Below, one piece after another: positions 37,213 through 47,073 of a stretch of 64,000 bases of DNA. The DNA is taken from contig UBJO01000011.1 of assembly GCA_900465665.1 (NCBI GenBank), positions 1 through 64,000 on the forward strand. Reading direction: 5' to 3'. The translations under genes and the position numbers were made by a program. Below the pieces are notes generated by a model. That model saw only the letters and a program-made list of their open reading frames with translations. It was not told the origin of the DNA and did no database searches. The DNA is from Hyphomicrobiales bacterium (GTDB taxonomy: Bacteria; Pseudomonadota; Alphaproteobacteria; Rhizobiales; Rhizobiaceae). Every line of letters starts with the position of its first letter. Position 1 is the first letter of the stretch.

Positions 37213-38892
37213 TCAGTTGACGCCGACCGCCGCGCTCACACTCGCGACATGGGAATCCCCCTTCCGGCAACTGGAAAACACATCCAGCGAGGGATCATAC
37301 ACCTTGGTCGAAACATCCATCAGGCCGAGCAGGCTATGGAAGATATTGTCGTGGGAGGTCGTCTTGTTGGCGTTGTTCGCCAGGCACGCCATGTCGAAGC
37401 CAGCCGACGCCTGGAGATCGTCTGAGAGCCACACCAGGAACGGAACGTGGGTCTGCTGGATCGGCGCGACAACATAGGGGGTACCGTGCAGATAGAGCCC
37501 ATTCTCGCCCAGCGATTCGCCGTGGTCGGAGATGTAGACCACGGAGCCCGCAACGGTATCGGACCGCTTCTTCAGCTTGTCGATAACCGTCGACACGATG
37601 TGATCCGTATATAGGACAGTATTGTCATAGGCATTGCGGATTTCTTCCGGCGAGCAGCTCCCGAAATCGTTGGCGCGGCAATCCGGTTGGAACCGGCGGA
37701 ATTCCTCGGGATAGCGAGCATAATATGCCGGGCCATGACTGCCGAGCTGGTGAAGTACCAGCACGCTGTCGCCCTTCACCTTGTCGAGCCAGCCGTCGAT
37801 CTTGTCCAGGAGGATGGCATCAAGGCATTCGCCGTCCTTGCAGAACCTCGGATCAGCGGAATCCGGCAGAAATTCGTAAGGTACCCGGTCGGTGACATGG
37901 TAGCTGCCGGTGTCGTTGTCGAGCCATGACACGGAGACGTTAGCATGTCCGAAAACGTCGAGAACATTCTCGGTCTCCAGCCCCTTGCGGTGCGTATAAG
38001 CTGTTCTCGGATACACCGAGAACAGGCATGGGATCGAGATAGCCGTTGCCGTTCCGCAACTGCTCGTGTTCGGGAAATAGACGACATTCTGCTTCGCCAG
38101 CTCAGGGTTGGTATCGCGCGTATAGCCGCCGAGCGCGAAATCCTGAGCGCGGGCGGTTTCGCCGGCGACCATGATGAGGACGCGAGGCTTTGTGGTTGCT
38201 GCCGAGTTGACACGATGGGCATCGGCGCCAAGCGGCTGCGCGACGATATTGGCGTCCTGTCCCGACGAAATGGCAAAGCGCACGGCGCTGGTGATCGGCA
38301 CGAACGGATTGAGCGTGTCGAGAATATCCTTGTGGGCACGCCCGACGCCCGCGAACGTCCGGTAGTCACCGATTCCTATGGCCGCGAAAACGGCCGTGCA
38401 GGCCAGGATAACGGCTGTGTTGTGCGCCAGCTTCCCGAGGATCGGCCGGTGCCGGATGCGTACCCAAAGAATGAGCAGCGACGGCACGATACCGGTCAGA
38501 AAGATATGCAATGCAAACCGGCCGGTAATCAGGTGCCCGGCCTCAGCGCCGGTAGAGACGACTGCGTTGCGGATCATTTCCTTGTCGACAATGACGCCGA
38601 ACGAATCAGTGAACCACGATGCAGCGGACGCCACGATCACGAAGAAGATCAGGAACGGCTTGGTAACGTATTTCGCGGAGAAGAAGGTGACCACGCCCAG
38701 GCTTGCCGCCGCGATACCGATGACGAAAATCGAAAAGCCGAAGCGATCGGCGGCGAAATATCCGAAGGCCTTGGACCAGAAGGTTTGGTTGGTGACGACC
38801 AGAAGATAAGCGGTTGTCAGCAGGCAGAGCGTGATGCTTCCTATTTCCGGACGAAAGAAGCGTGGTCCGGGTCGATCATTACTGTCGTTCAA
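37213..38892 (-). CDS. Phosphoethanolamine transferase, EptA family
   Basis: A 559-residue protein with about five N-terminal membrane helices and a periplasmic sulfatase-fold domain. Catalytic features are VAGETARAQDFALGGYTRDTNP, the nucleophile Thr region NTSSCGTATAISIPC, and HGESLGENGLYLHG. EptA-type enzymes add phosphoethanolamine to lipid A or similar glycolipids and reduce polymyxin binding. The start is TTG 38892, with GGAG 8 bases upstream; TTG 38931 and a GTG after it are alternatives. It is flanked by two paralogous phosphatase genes. Confidence 0.92.
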   Translation of the reverse strand: MNDSNDRPGPRFFRPEIGSITLCLLTTAYLLVVTNQTFWSKAFGYFAADRFGFSIFVIGIAAASLGVVTFFSAKYVTKPFLIFFVIVASAASWFTDSFGVIVDKEMIRNAVVSTGAEAGHLITGRFALHIFLTGIVPSLLILWVRIRHRPILGKLAHNTAVILACTAVFAAIGIGDYRTFAGVGRAHKDILDTLNPFVPITSAVRFAISSGQDANIVAQPLGADAHRVNSAATTKPRVLIMVAGETARAQDFALGGYTRDTNPELAKQNVVYFPNTSSCGTATAISIPCLFSVYPRTAYTHRKGLETENVLDVFGHANVSVSWLDNDTGSYHVTDRVPYEFLPDSADPRFCKDGECLDAILLDKIDGWLDKVKGDSVLVLHQLGSHGPAYYARYPEEFRRFQPDCRANDFGSCSPEEIRNAYDNTVLYTDHIVSTVIDKLKKRSDTVAGSVVYISDHGESLGENGLYLHGTPYVVAPIQQTHVPFLVWLSDDLQASAGFDMACLANNANKTTSHDNIFHSLLGLMDVSTKVYDPSLDVFSSCRKGDSHVASVSAAVGVN

Positions 38893-39035
38893 TTCGATGT
38901 CTCCGCAATAGCTGGCGCGGGACACCGTCAAAGCGATGGCCTTATCCCGCCAATGCGTGACGGAATGCCTTTCTTTTCTGACACAAGCCTGAATGCTTCC
39001 AGGCTATATGCTATCAACGCGCACCGCGCCCTGCG

Positions 39036-39617
39036 CTAGCCCTTGAGGCCGTAATGAGCCTCCAGCCGATCCCAGCTGACATCCATCGCGTAGACAGACG
39101 AAATATGCGGTATCGCGACATGGCCGTAACGCACAGACAGTTGACGCTCAGCGACATCTTCGCCGACGCCCGCGATCTGCTGGCTGTAGATGACTGACAC
39201 CAGGCCGGTTCGATCTGCACCACTCTGGCAGTGCACGAGAATTGGCTTCGGCGCTGCCTTCATGATGGCGACCAGTTGGTCAGCCCGTTCGGGTGTCAGG
39301 ACAGTACCGGACGACATTGCGAAATCGATATGCTGAACACCAAGTCGAGCGGCCGTCTCGACCTCGGCATTATACCACTGCGCGTTCACATTCTCGCCGC
39401 GCAGGTTGATGATCGTCTTGATGCCGTGATCGCGGACGTGGCGCTCAAGCTGCGCTGGAGAGAGCTGCGCCGATCGGTAAAACTCTCCATGAACGACGCT
39501 ATGAAAATTCCCGCTCAATTGCAGATAGCCGATATAGCCTCCGAACAGGGCGCCTGCGAACAACACGCAGGCGGCGGCTCTCAATAGAATCTTCTTCCGA
39601 CTGGCGGCGAAACGCAT
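39036..39617 (-). CDS. Membrane-anchored dual-specificity/tyrosine-type phosphatase, paralogue 2
   Basis: A 193-residue protein with one N-terminal helix and the active-site loop HCQSGADRTG. It matches the protein at 36366-37025 along its whole length (GYIGYLQLSGNFHSV against GYVGYLQFTGNFHTV; SSVYAMDVSWDRLEAHYGL against SSAYAMDQSWTNLEKHYGL). ATG 39617 has GAGG 9 bases upstream; ATG 39632 lacks a site. The ribosome binding site lies at the edge of a long perfect hairpin. It lies upstream of the EptA-type gene on the same strand. Confidence 0.88.
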   Translation of the reverse strand: MRFAASRKKILLRAAACVLFAGALFGGYIGYLQLSGNFHSVVHGEFYRSAQLSPAQLERHVRDHGIKTIINLRGENVNAQWYNAEVETAARLGVQHIDFAMSSGTVLTPERADQLVAIMKAAPKPILVHCQSGADRTGLVSVIYSQQIAGVGEDVAERQLSVRYGHVAIPHISSVYAMDVSWDRLEAHYGLKG

Positions 39618-39627
39618 GACGACAAAC

Positions 39628-39666
39628 CTCATTCATCAAAGTGCGATCGGGACTTTGATGAATGAG
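39628..39666 (-). promoter_or_regulatory. Perfect 15-bp inverted repeat at the ribosome binding site
   Basis: CTCATTCATCAAAGT (39628-39642) and ACTTTGATGAATGAG (39652-39666) are perfect inverted repeats with a nine-base spacer. On the minus-strand transcript the 3' arm runs into the GAGG that precedes ATG 39617. It could be an RNA hairpin that hides the ribosome binding site or a DNA operator for a dimeric regulator. Confidence 0.75.
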
Positions 39667-39816
39667 CCTGACGGCCACCTGAAAGCTATGCTCAGTGCAA
39701 AACCAAGCCCGCCCGAGCGCCGGTCTGCGCACGCGATCGGCAGCCAGGGACGAGGTTGTAACCTAAGTATTCGGTACGGAGTTTACCTACACGTCCGGGG
39801 CAGACCAAAGCGAAAA

Positions 39817-39906
39817 TGGCGGATGGGGTGGGATTCGAACCCACGGTACGGTTCCCCGCACGACGGTTTTCAAGACCGTTGCCTTAAACCACTCGGCCAC
39901 CCATCC
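39817..39906 (-). tRNA. tRNA-Ser (anticodon UGA)
   Basis: On the minus strand the acceptor arms GGATGGG and CCCATCC pair, followed by discriminator G and an encoded CCA. The anticodon loop reads CTTGAAA, giving UGA. A D-loop GCCGAGTGG, a long variable arm (CGTGCGGGGAACCGTACC) and the T arm GTGGGTTCGAATCCCAC fit a class II serine tRNA. Such tRNA genes often serve as integration sites, but no integrase is seen next to it. Confidence 0.96.
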
Positions 39907-40092
39907 AGCGCACCAATCTGATGGCCCGGCGGCAAAATGCGCGCACCTTTGGTGTCACCAAATCAGATTTTGAAGGCTTTAAGCTGCTTCGTCGGCACCG
40001 TCAACCAGCCCGGCCGCGTCTTCGCGCCGTGATCTCGCATAATGGTGCAGGAGCACGAGCGAAGACGTCGGATGAGCGAAGGAAAAAGACGA

Positions 40093-40299
40093 TCAGTGCG
40101 CGGTGGTTTTGCGGTTCGCCAGCAGAAGAATGTAATCGTCGGCGGCATCGGCGATCGCCATGGCCACCTCGGCCGCCGCCCATCCGTTCTTCTGCGCTTC
40201 CCTGATAATCTGGTGGAGTGCAGGTTCTACGTCGGCCCGGCAATCGAGCAAACGCTGGTCGTGGTTGGTGTCACTGCGAGCTGACTGAAGATTGATCAT
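40093..40299 (-). CDS. Small hypothetical protein
   Basis: A 68-residue, mostly helical and soluble protein with no recognised domain. It is called real because a GAGGGG lies 9 bases before ATG 40299 and because the composition is like that of a folded protein (ADVEPALHQIIREAQKNGWA). The function is unknown. Confidence 0.6.
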   Translation of the reverse strand: MINLQSARSDTNHDQRLLDCRADVEPALHQIIREAQKNGWAAAEVAMAIADAADDYILLLANRKTTAH

Positions 40300-40945
40300 C
40301 TCTGTTACCCCTCATGTCCAAGGCTGTACCATGACATAGATTGCAGGTTGAGCAAGGGATTGCTGATCAAAACCTAAATTTTGCCGCCGGATGAGGTTTT
40401 TCAACGACACTCGCCCTAGGCGATCAGCCATGCAACCTGACCGAAAGTGCCGCGAATGGGGTGATAAATATGTTCCATAGTCGGCGATACATCATTGAAA
40501 ATGATGAAACATACTCCGGCATCAACAAAACAACCCAACAACATCTATCGCACCGCCAAAGTTCTACTCAGTATTACCTGAGACAATAGAGCTCACACCG
40601 ATACCATATTTCCGCTTTTATATTCGAACATATTTTGACTCTATGTATCATCCTAAATTCTTCTAAGGGTTGATTTTATATAAACCATAAAGCGGCACCA
40701 AAATAACATTGCGACCAAAATGGATCATCATGCGAGAGGCCTCTACTCATCGAGGCTTGCGCCACGTCCAATCACTCCACAATGTGTCGAGTAATTTCGT
40801 AAAAATCCCCCGCTAGTTGCATTTCACATTTGCGTGATTTCCATGCATCATGGCGGCCATCGGGGTAAGATGATCGGTCAACCAGAGCACAGCTCTCACA
40901 AGCGTCTTCTTTGGCGGCTTCGACGCACCGACAACAAGATACAAA
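40300..40945. other. AT-rich non-coding stretch
   Basis: No gene is supported here. From about 40440 to 40740 the base composition is clearly richer in A and T than in the rest of the window, with many stop codons in all frames. A short perfect hairpin, CATCATT-GAA-AATGATG, lies at 40490-40506. It may hold a small RNA or be the remnant of a mobile element; the sequence alone does not show which. Confidence 0.5.
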
Positions 40946-40973
40946 AAGGGCCGAGCTCGATAGCCCGGCCCTT
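40946..40973 (-). terminator. Rho-independent terminator of the DUF883-like gene
   Basis: AAGGGCCG (40946-40953) pairs with CGGCCCTT (40966-40973). Read on the minus strand, the stem is followed by a run of T. It lies 22 bases past the stop of the gene at 40995-41276. Confidence 0.85.
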
Positions 40974-40994
40974 CCCATTCTCAGTCGAGAAATT

Positions 40995-41276
40995 CTATCG
41001 ACGGCTCATCAGGCCAAACAGGTATGCCACGCCCGCGGTGACGGCGATCGCGAGGATCGGCTCCTCGCGGACCTTGTCTCGGACGCGTTCGGTCAAAACT
41101 GAGGCCTCATCAGCAACGGCGGTCTTTGCACCCTGCCCCAGCGCAACAACGCTTTCGGACAGGCGCGCCAGATCTTCCCGCAATGCGGCGACCTGGGCGG
41201 ACAGATCATCCGTTGCAATCTCCGCCTTGACGCGCGCGGCTGTGGACTGTGCGGAGGCGGTTTTCATGTCGGCCAT
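40995..41276 (-). CDS. Small DUF883/ElaB-like membrane protein
   Basis: A 93-residue protein with an amphipathic helical N-terminal part (DDLSAQVAALREDLARLSESV) and one C-terminal hydrophobic helix (EEPILAIAVTAGVAYLFGLMSRR). This is the layout of ElaB/YqjD proteins, tail-anchored inner-membrane proteins linked to ribosome binding in stationary phase. AGGAG lies 6 bases before ATG 41276. Confidence 0.85.
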   Translation of the reverse strand: MADMKTASAQSTAARVKAEIATDDLSAQVAALREDLARLSESVVALGQGAKTAVADEASVLTERVRDKVREEPILAIAVTAGVAYLFGLMSRR

Positions 41277-41494
41277 TGTTTGCTCCTGTTTCTTGGGGAT
41301 GCTGCTCAACGAAATAGCGCTGCCAAAGGTTCCGCAAGCGAGCATCTTTTGTCGTCGGTCGGCGTCGCGAAACACGGCTGGTATAGCGCAGATGTTTTCG
41401 CGCGATAACCCTTCAATTCCTCATGCGTTTGCTCTAAGGAACGTCCAATGCTTTGCCCGCGAACGGGCGAATATAATGCGAGGTTTGCGTTTCG

Positions 41495-43387
41495 ATGTTC
41501 GATCTTCTGCGTAGAGCTGCCCAGACCTGGGCGGCCAAGCTCCTGATGCTGCTCCTGGTCGCCTCTTTCGGCATTTGGGGTGTGTCACACTCCCTGCTGA
41601 CCGGCAGCACCAGCACGACCGTGGTGACGGTCGGCGACCAGCAGGTCGACGTCAACGAGTTCCGCCTCGCCTATCAGCGCCAGGTCTCCAACCTCAGCCA
41701 GCAGTTCGGCATGCGCCTGACGCCCGATCAGGCCCGCGCCTTCGGCGTCGAGCAGCAGGTGATCTCGCAGCTGGTGGCCGGCGCTTCGCTCGACCAGCTC
41801 GCCGCCGACATGGGGCTCGGCCTCTCCGAGGATCGTCTCGCCCAGCTGATCGGTGACGATCCGGCGTTCAAGGCCGTCAACGGCCAGTTCGACCGTTCGC
41901 TGTTCACTTCGCGCCTGCGCAATGCCGGTATTCGCGAGGACGATTATATCAAGGAGCGCAGCAAGGTCGCGGTTCGCAGCCAGATCGTCGATGCGATCTC
42001 GAACGGCTTCACGCCGCCGAAGACGCTGGTCGATTCGCTGAAGCTCCACCGTCAGGAAAGCCGCGGGATCGATTACCTGCTGTTGACGAACGCCAATATC
42101 GAGCCGATCAAGGCGCCAACCGACGACGTGCTGGCCAAGTGGTTCGAGGGTGCCAAGGCGCGCTATCGTGCGCCCGAATATCGCAAGTTCACCTATCTGA
42201 AACTGCAGCCGGCCGACATCGCCGATGCCGGAACGGTGACCGACGATCAGATCCGCGAAGACTTCGAAAAGCGCAAGGATGCCTATCGCACGCCGGAAAG
42301 CCGCACGATCGAGCAGCTGACCTTCCAGAACAAGGATCTCGCCAACGCGGCCGCAAATGCGCTGAAAACCGGCACGACCTTCGACCAGCTGGTGACCGAC
42401 CAGGGCAAGACCGCCAACGACGTCATGCTCGGCGAGTTCACCAAGGACAAGGTTCCCGACCAGTCCGTTGCCGACGCGGCCTTCGCGGTTTCCCGCAACG
42501 GCGGGACCTCGCCGGTCGTCGAGGGCAGCTTCGGCCCGGTGATCCTGCGCATCACCAACATCAAGCCTGAGAGCGCGAAGAGCTTCGACGAGGTCAAGGA
42601 AGACCTGCGCAAGCAGCTCGCCGTCGCAAACGCCTCGCAGCAGATGATCACCGTTCACGACCAGATCGAAGACCTGCGTAGCGCCGGCTCGACGCTCGAC
42701 CAGATCGCCACGCAGCTGAAGCTCAAGGCCGTGACCATCGACGCCGTCGATGCAACGGGCCTCGACAAGGCCGGCAACGAGGTCAAGGACATCCCGGAAA
42801 AGCAGCAGGTGCTGGGTGCGGTATTCCGTGCCGAAGCCGGTGCTGATATCCCGTCGCTGTCAATCGGCACGGATGGCTATCTGTGGTTTGCTCTCGGCGA
42901 CATCACGCCCGAGCGCGACCGTCCGCTTGCCGAAGTTCACGACAAGGCCGTCGCCGACTGGACCGCCGAGCAGCAGAAGAGCGAACTCGCCAAGAAGGCG
43001 GACGAGCTGAAGCAGCAGGCACAGAAGGGTACCTCGCTCGCTGACATCGCCGCACCGCTCGGCATTCAGGTGGAGAGCAAGAGCGGCATCACCCGCGGCA
43101 TGGACGACGTGGTTCTTGGCACCGGTGGCGTCAATGCCTCCTTCTCCGGCCCGATCGACACGATCGCGACGGCTATCGGCGCCGATCCGACGACGCAGAT
43201 CCTGATGAAGGTGACGGAAGTGAACACCGAGCCAACCGGCGACGTGCTTGCCAACCAGGACCAGCAGATCAACGCGATCGCCAACGCCGCCGGCGACGAC
43301 ATCCTGGACCAGATGGTCTCCCTGCTGCAGACGCAGTATGGCGTGTCGATCAACCAGCAGCTCGCCGAACAGGCAGCCTCGCGCTAA
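41495..43387 (+). CDS. ppiD: Peptidylprolyl isomerase PpiD (SurA_N / rotamase)
   Basis: A 630-residue inner-membrane-anchored periplasmic chaperone. It has one N-terminal helix (residues about 15-36), a SurA_N-type helical domain to about residue 200, and a parvulin-like rotamase region at about 240-360. PpiD helps outer-membrane and secreted proteins fold after Sec export. trpD follows 15 bases later, a gene order typical of rhizobia. Confidence 0.92.
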   Translation: MFDLLRRAAQTWAAKLLMLLLVASFGIWGVSHSLLTGSTSTTVVTVGDQQVDVNEFRLAYQRQVSNLSQQFGMRLTPDQARAFGVEQQVISQLVAGASLDQLAADMGLGLSEDRLAQLIGDDPAFKAVNGQFDRSLFTSRLRNAGIREDDYIKERSKVAVRSQIVDAISNGFTPPKTLVDSLKLHRQESRGIDYLLLTNANIEPIKAPTDDVLAKWFEGAKARYRAPEYRKFTYLKLQPADIADAGTVTDDQIREDFEKRKDAYRTPESRTIEQLTFQNKDLANAAANALKTGTTFDQLVTDQGKTANDVMLGEFTKDKVPDQSVADAAFAVSRNGGTSPVVEGSFGPVILRITNIKPESAKSFDEVKEDLRKQLAVANASQQMITVHDQIEDLRSAGSTLDQIATQLKLKAVTIDAVDATGLDKAGNEVKDIPEKQQVLGAVFRAEAGADIPSLSIGTDGYLWFALGDITPERDRPLAEVHDKAVADWTAEQQKSELAKKADELKQQAQKGTSLADIAAPLGIQVESKSGITRGMDDVVLGTGGVNASFSGPIDTIATAIGADPTTQILMKVTEVNTEPTGDVLANQDQQINAIANAAGDDILDQMVSLLQTQYGVSINQQLAEQAASR

Positions 43388-43402
43388 AGGGAAGATGAAC
43401 GC

Positions 43403-44419
43403 ATGACCGATCTGAAGCCCCTCCTGGCGAAGGCCGCAAGCCGCGAACCGCTGACACGTGAGGAGGCCCGCGAGGCCTTCGACATCCTGATGTCCGGCCA
43501 GGCCACGCCTTCGCAGATCGGCGGCTTTCTGATGGCGCTGCGCGTTCGCGGCGAGACCGTCGACGAGATCGTCGGCGCCGTCACCACCATGCGCTCGAAG
43601 ATGCTGACGGTGGAGGCACCTGCTGATGCCATCGACATCGTCGGCACCGGCGGTGACGCCAGCGGCACCTACAACATCTCGACGCTGGCGGCCCTGATCG
43701 TCGCCGGCGCCGGTGTACCGGTCGCCAAGCACGGCAACCGGGCCTTGAGCTCCAAGTCCGGTGCCGCCGACAGCCTGGCCGCGCTCGGCGTCAAGCTCGA
43801 CGTGACTCCGGAAACCATCTCGCGCTGCATTCGCGAAGCCGGCGTCGGCTTCATGTTCGCGCAGCAGCATCATTCCGCCATGCGCCATGTCGGCCCGTCG
43901 CGCGTCGAGCTCGGCACGCGTACGATCTTCAACGTTCTCGGCCCGCTCTCCAATCCGGCCGGCGTTCGCCGTCAGCTGCTCGGCGTCTACTCGCCGCAGC
44001 TCGTCATGCCGATTGCCGAAGTGATGCGCGATCTCGGCTCCGAGAGTGTGTGGGTCGTGCACGGCAACGGTCTCGATGAAATCACCACCACGGGCAAGAC
44101 CAGCGTGGCAGCACTTGAGGACGGCAAGATCAAAAGCTTCGAGCTGTCGCCTAGCGATTTCGGCGTCGAGACTGTCGAGCTCCAAGCGATCAAGGGCGGC
44201 GACGGCGTCGTCAACGCGGCGGCGCTGCGGGATGTGCTCAGCGGCGCGAAGAATGCCTATCGCGACATCGCGCTCGCCAATGCCGCCGCATCGCTCGTGA
44301 TCGCCGGCAAGGCCGAAACGTTGCGCAACGGCATGCGGCTTGCCGCGCAGTCGCTGGACAGCGGCGCCACCGCGGGTGCGCTCGACAAACTTGTCGCCGT
44401 ATCCAACGACCTGGACTAG
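43403..44419 (+). CDS. trpD: Anthranilate phosphoribosyltransferase
   Basis: A 338-residue enzyme with the family motifs [14 protein letters not shown] (PRPP site) and [21 protein letters not shown]. It makes phosphoribosyl-anthranilate, the second committed step of tryptophan synthesis. It lies between ppiD and trpC and is spaced 9 bases from trpC, so the two form a transcriptional unit. Confidence 0.97.
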   Translation: MTDLKPLLAKAASREPLTREEAREAFDILMSGQATPSQIGGFLMALRVRGETVDEIVGAVTTMRSKMLTVEAPADAIDIVGTGGDASGTYNISTLAALIVAGAGVPVAKHGNRALSSKSGAADSLAALGVKLDVTPETISRCIREAGVGFMFAQQHHSAMRHVGPSRVELGTRTIFNVLGPLSNPAGVRRQLLGVYSPQLVMPIAEVMRDLGSESVWVVHGNGLDEITTTGKTSVAALEDGKIKSFELSPSDFGVETVELQAIKGGDGVVNAAALRDVLSGAKNAYRDIALANAAASLVIAGKAETLRNGMRLAAQSLDSGATAGALDKLVAVSNDLD

Positions 44420-44428
44420 GATACCGAC

Positions 44429-45241
44429 ATGACCGACATTCTGCAGAAGATCGAACTCTATAAGCGCGAAGAGATCGCGGCTGCGAAAGCCAGGGTTTCG
44501 CTCGCCGATCTGAAGGCGATACAGCAGGACCAGACCGCGCCGCGCGGTTTCCACAAGGCGCTGGTCTCCAAGCGCGATGCGGGCCAGTTTGGTCTGATCG
44601 CGGAAATCAAGAAGGCAAGCCCGTCCAAGGGACTGATCCGGCCGGACTTCGATCCGCCGGCGCTGGCCAAGGCTTACGAACTTGGCGGCGCCGCGTGTCT
44701 GTCCGTGCTCACGGACACACCGAGCTTTCAGGGCGCGCCCGAATTCTTGATGGCGGCCCGCGCGGCCTGTAAGCTTCCAGCCCTGCGCAAGGATTTCATG
44801 TTCGAGACCTATCAGGTGCAGGAAGCCCGTGCATGGGGCGCCGATTGCATTCTGCTGATCATGGCCTCGCTCTCCGACAGCGATGCGGCGCGGCTGCAGG
44901 ACGAGGCTTTCGGGCTCGGCATGGATGTGCTCGTCGAAGTCCACGACGCCGAAGAGATGGAGCGGGCGCTGAAGCTCTCGTCGCCGCTGGTCGGGATCAA
45001 CAACCGCAACCTCAGAACGTTCGAGGTCAGCCTCACCGTCAGCGAGGAGCTGTCGGCCATGGTGCCGGATGACCGGCTGCTGGTCGGCGAAAGCGGCATC
45101 TTCACGCATGAGGATTGCAAGCGGCTGCAGGCTTTTGGCATCAATACCTTCCTCGTCGGCGAGAGCCTGATGCGCAAGGACGATGTGACGGCGGCCACGC
45201 AGGCTCTGCTGTTTGGCCAGGCATCGCTGGCGGCCGAATAA
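44429..45241 (+). CDS. trpC: Indole-3-glycerol phosphate synthase
   Basis: A 270-residue TIM-barrel enzyme. It has [12 protein letters not shown] with the catalytic Lys, [19 protein letters not shown] and VGESGI. It closes the indole ring in tryptophan synthesis. The moaC start follows one base after its stop. Confidence 0.97.
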   Translation: MTDILQKIELYKREEIAAAKARVSLADLKAIQQDQTAPRGFHKALVSKRDAGQFGLIAEIKKASPSKGLIRPDFDPPALAKAYELGGAACLSVLTDTPSFQGAPEFLMAARAACKLPALRKDFMFETYQVQEARAWGADCILLIMASLSDSDAARLQDEAFGLGMDVLVEVHDAEEMERALKLSSPLVGINNRNLRTFEVSLTVSEELSAMVPDDRLLVGESGIFTHEDCKRLQAFGINTFLVGESLMRKDDVTAATQALLFGQASLAAE

Positions 45242-45242
45242 G

Positions 45243-45743
45243 ATGAGTGGGGAGAAGGCCGGCCTGACCCATATCGACGCTGCCGGCGAAGCGCATATGG
45301 TCGATGTCGGCGACAAGGCCGACACCACCCGTATCGCCACCGCCGAAGGTCACGTAAAGATGGCGCCGGCGACGCTTCAGCTGATCCTCGAGGGCAACGC
45401 CAAGAAGGGCGACGTGATCGGCACGGCGCGGCTGGCGGGGATCATGGCCGCCAAGCAGACCAGCAATCTCATCCCGCTCTGCCATCCGCTGATGCTGACG
45501 AAGGTTTCTGTCGACATTACCGAAGACAGCGCCCTGCCCGGCCTGCGCGTCACCGCGACCGCCAAGCTCACCGGCAAGACCGGCGTCGAGATGGAAGCAC
45601 TGACGGCCGTCTCGGTCGCTTGCCTGACGATCTACGACATGGCCAAGGCGGCAGACAAGGCGATGGAGATCAGCGGCATCCGCCTGCTTGAGAAATCGGG
45701 CGGGAAGTCGGGCGATTTCAGGCATCCGGAGCATGCGAAATGA
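45243..45743 (+). CDS. moaC: Cyclic pyranopterin monophosphate synthase
   Basis: A 166-residue protein of the second step of molybdopterin synthesis, with IPLCHPL and [20 protein letters not shown], the conserved active-site segments. The TGA overlaps the moeA start (ATGA). Confidence 0.96.
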   Translation: MSGEKAGLTHIDAAGEAHMVDVGDKADTTRIATAEGHVKMAPATLQLILEGNAKKGDVIGTARLAGIMAAKQTSNLIPLCHPLMLTKVSVDITEDSALPGLRVTATAKLTGKTGVEMEALTAVSVACLTIYDMAKAADKAMEISGIRLLEKSGGKSGDFRHPEHAK

Positions 45744-46963
45744 GCATGCTGCCCGTCGCCGAAGCGCAGGAACGCCTGCTGTCGCGGGCAAAGCCGATCA
45801 TGGCGCTCGAAACCGTCTCACTGGCTGAGGCCGAGGGGCGTGTTCTCGCCACCGACGTCGCGGCTCGGCTGACACAGCCGCCCTTCAACTCATCGGCAAT
45901 GGACGGCTATGCGCTGCGCGGCGAGGATGCCCTTGAGCCCGGTAGCGAGCTACTGATAATCGGGACGTCGTCCGCAGGACACGCGTTTGACGGCACGATT
46001 GGCGCCGGCGAGACCGTGCGGATCTTCACCGGCGCGCCGGTTCCCGAGGGCGCCGACAGTGTGTTGTTGCAGGAAGACGCCGAGAAGATGGACAACGGCA
46101 TCCGCACCACCTTCCCGGTGCGGCCCGGCCAGCATGTGCGGCCACGCGGGCAGGACTTTCGTGAGGGCGAGCCGGTGCTGATGACAGGCACCGTAGTCGA
46201 TTTCTCGCGCCTAACCGTTGCCGCCGGCATGAACCACGCGACGCTCGATGTCCGGCGCAAGCCTCTGGTCGCGCTGCTTGCCACCGGCGACGAACTGGTG
46301 CCGCCAGGCCAGCAGCCCGGCCCTTCGCAGATCATCGCATCCAGTACATTCGGGATTGCGGCGCTGGCGCGCAAGGCCGGCGCCGAGGTGCTCGATCTCG
46401 GTATCGTTCCCGATAACAAGGCAGCGATCACGGCAGCGGTCGAGAGAGCACGGCAAGCCAAGGTGGACGTGATCGTCACGCTGGGCGGCGCGTCCGTCGG
46501 CGACCACGATCTCGTGCAGGCAACGCTGCTTGCCGCCGGCATGAAACTCGATTTCTGGCGGATAGCCATGCGACCGGGAAAGCCGTTGATGGTGGGCAGT
46601 TTCGGCGATATGCATGTGCTCGGTCTTCCGGGCAATCCGGTCTCCAGCCTCGTCTGCGGGCTGCTGTTTCTCGAACCTCTGATCCGCAAGCTCGCATCCC
46701 TGCCGCCGGTCAAGCGAGCAGCTATGGCCGAAGCCGCTGTCAGCATGAAGGCGAACGACCAGCGGCAGGATTATGTCAGGGCAAGAGCGGTGCGCTCACC
46801 AACCGGCGTTTTGCAGGTGGAGCCATTTGGCAAGCAGGATTCGTCGATGATGAAGATTTTCGCGGAAGCGGACTGCCTGATCATACGGCCGCCGCACGCG
46901 CCGGAGCTTGCAGCCGGAGAGGCTTGCGAGGTGATGCTGATCCGTCCGGAACTGCTCGGCTAA
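45740..46963 (+). CDS. moeA: Molybdopterin molybdenumtransferase
   Basis: A 407-residue MoeA. It has the N-terminal MoeA_N domain ([14 protein letters not shown]), the MPT-binding domain with [10 protein letters not shown] and [13 protein letters not shown], and the C-terminal domain from about residue 330. It inserts molybdenum into adenylated molybdopterin. It is coupled to moaC by a four-base overlap. Confidence 0.96.
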   Translation: MSMLPVAEAQERLLSRAKPIMALETVSLAEAEGRVLATDVAARLTQPPFNSSAMDGYALRGEDALEPGSELLIIGTSSAGHAFDGTIGAGETVRIFTGAPVPEGADSVLLQEDAEKMDNGIRTTFPVRPGQHVRPRGQDFREGEPVLMTGTVVDFSRLTVAAGMNHATLDVRRKPLVALLATGDELVPPGQQPGPSQIIASSTFGIAALARKAGAEVLDLGIVPDNKAAITAAVERARQAKVDVIVTLGGASVGDHDLVQATLLAAGMKLDFWRIAMRPGKPLMVGSFGDMHVLGLPGNPVSSLVCGLLFLEPLIRKLASLPPVKRAAMAEAAVSMKANDQRQDYVRARAVRSPTGVLQVEPFGKQDSSMMKIFAEADCLIIRPPHAPELAAGEACEVMLIRPELLG

Positions 46964-47073
46964 GCGTTCGGTCGCAGGGCGCGCTGACCGATCTCGGTTG
47001 TCGCGGTGACTTGTGCGGACAGCGCGCTTATTCCACACTCGGCGCATCTTCACCAATGCCGGGATGCACGATC

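Noticed and set aside
39817..39906. tRNA-Ser as an attachment site of an integrated element
   Set aside because: No integrase and no repeat of the tRNA 3' end were seen in the window.
40490..40506. CATCATT-GAA-AATGATG as a terminator
   Set aside because: There is no gene just upstream on either strand and no T tract, so it was only noted.
42860..45340. Open frame of 826 codons on the minus strand opposite ppiD, trpD and trpC
   Set aside because: It is a high-GC shadow frame: the plus strand holds three well-recognised genes, and the antisense translation has no domain and a composition typical of shadows.
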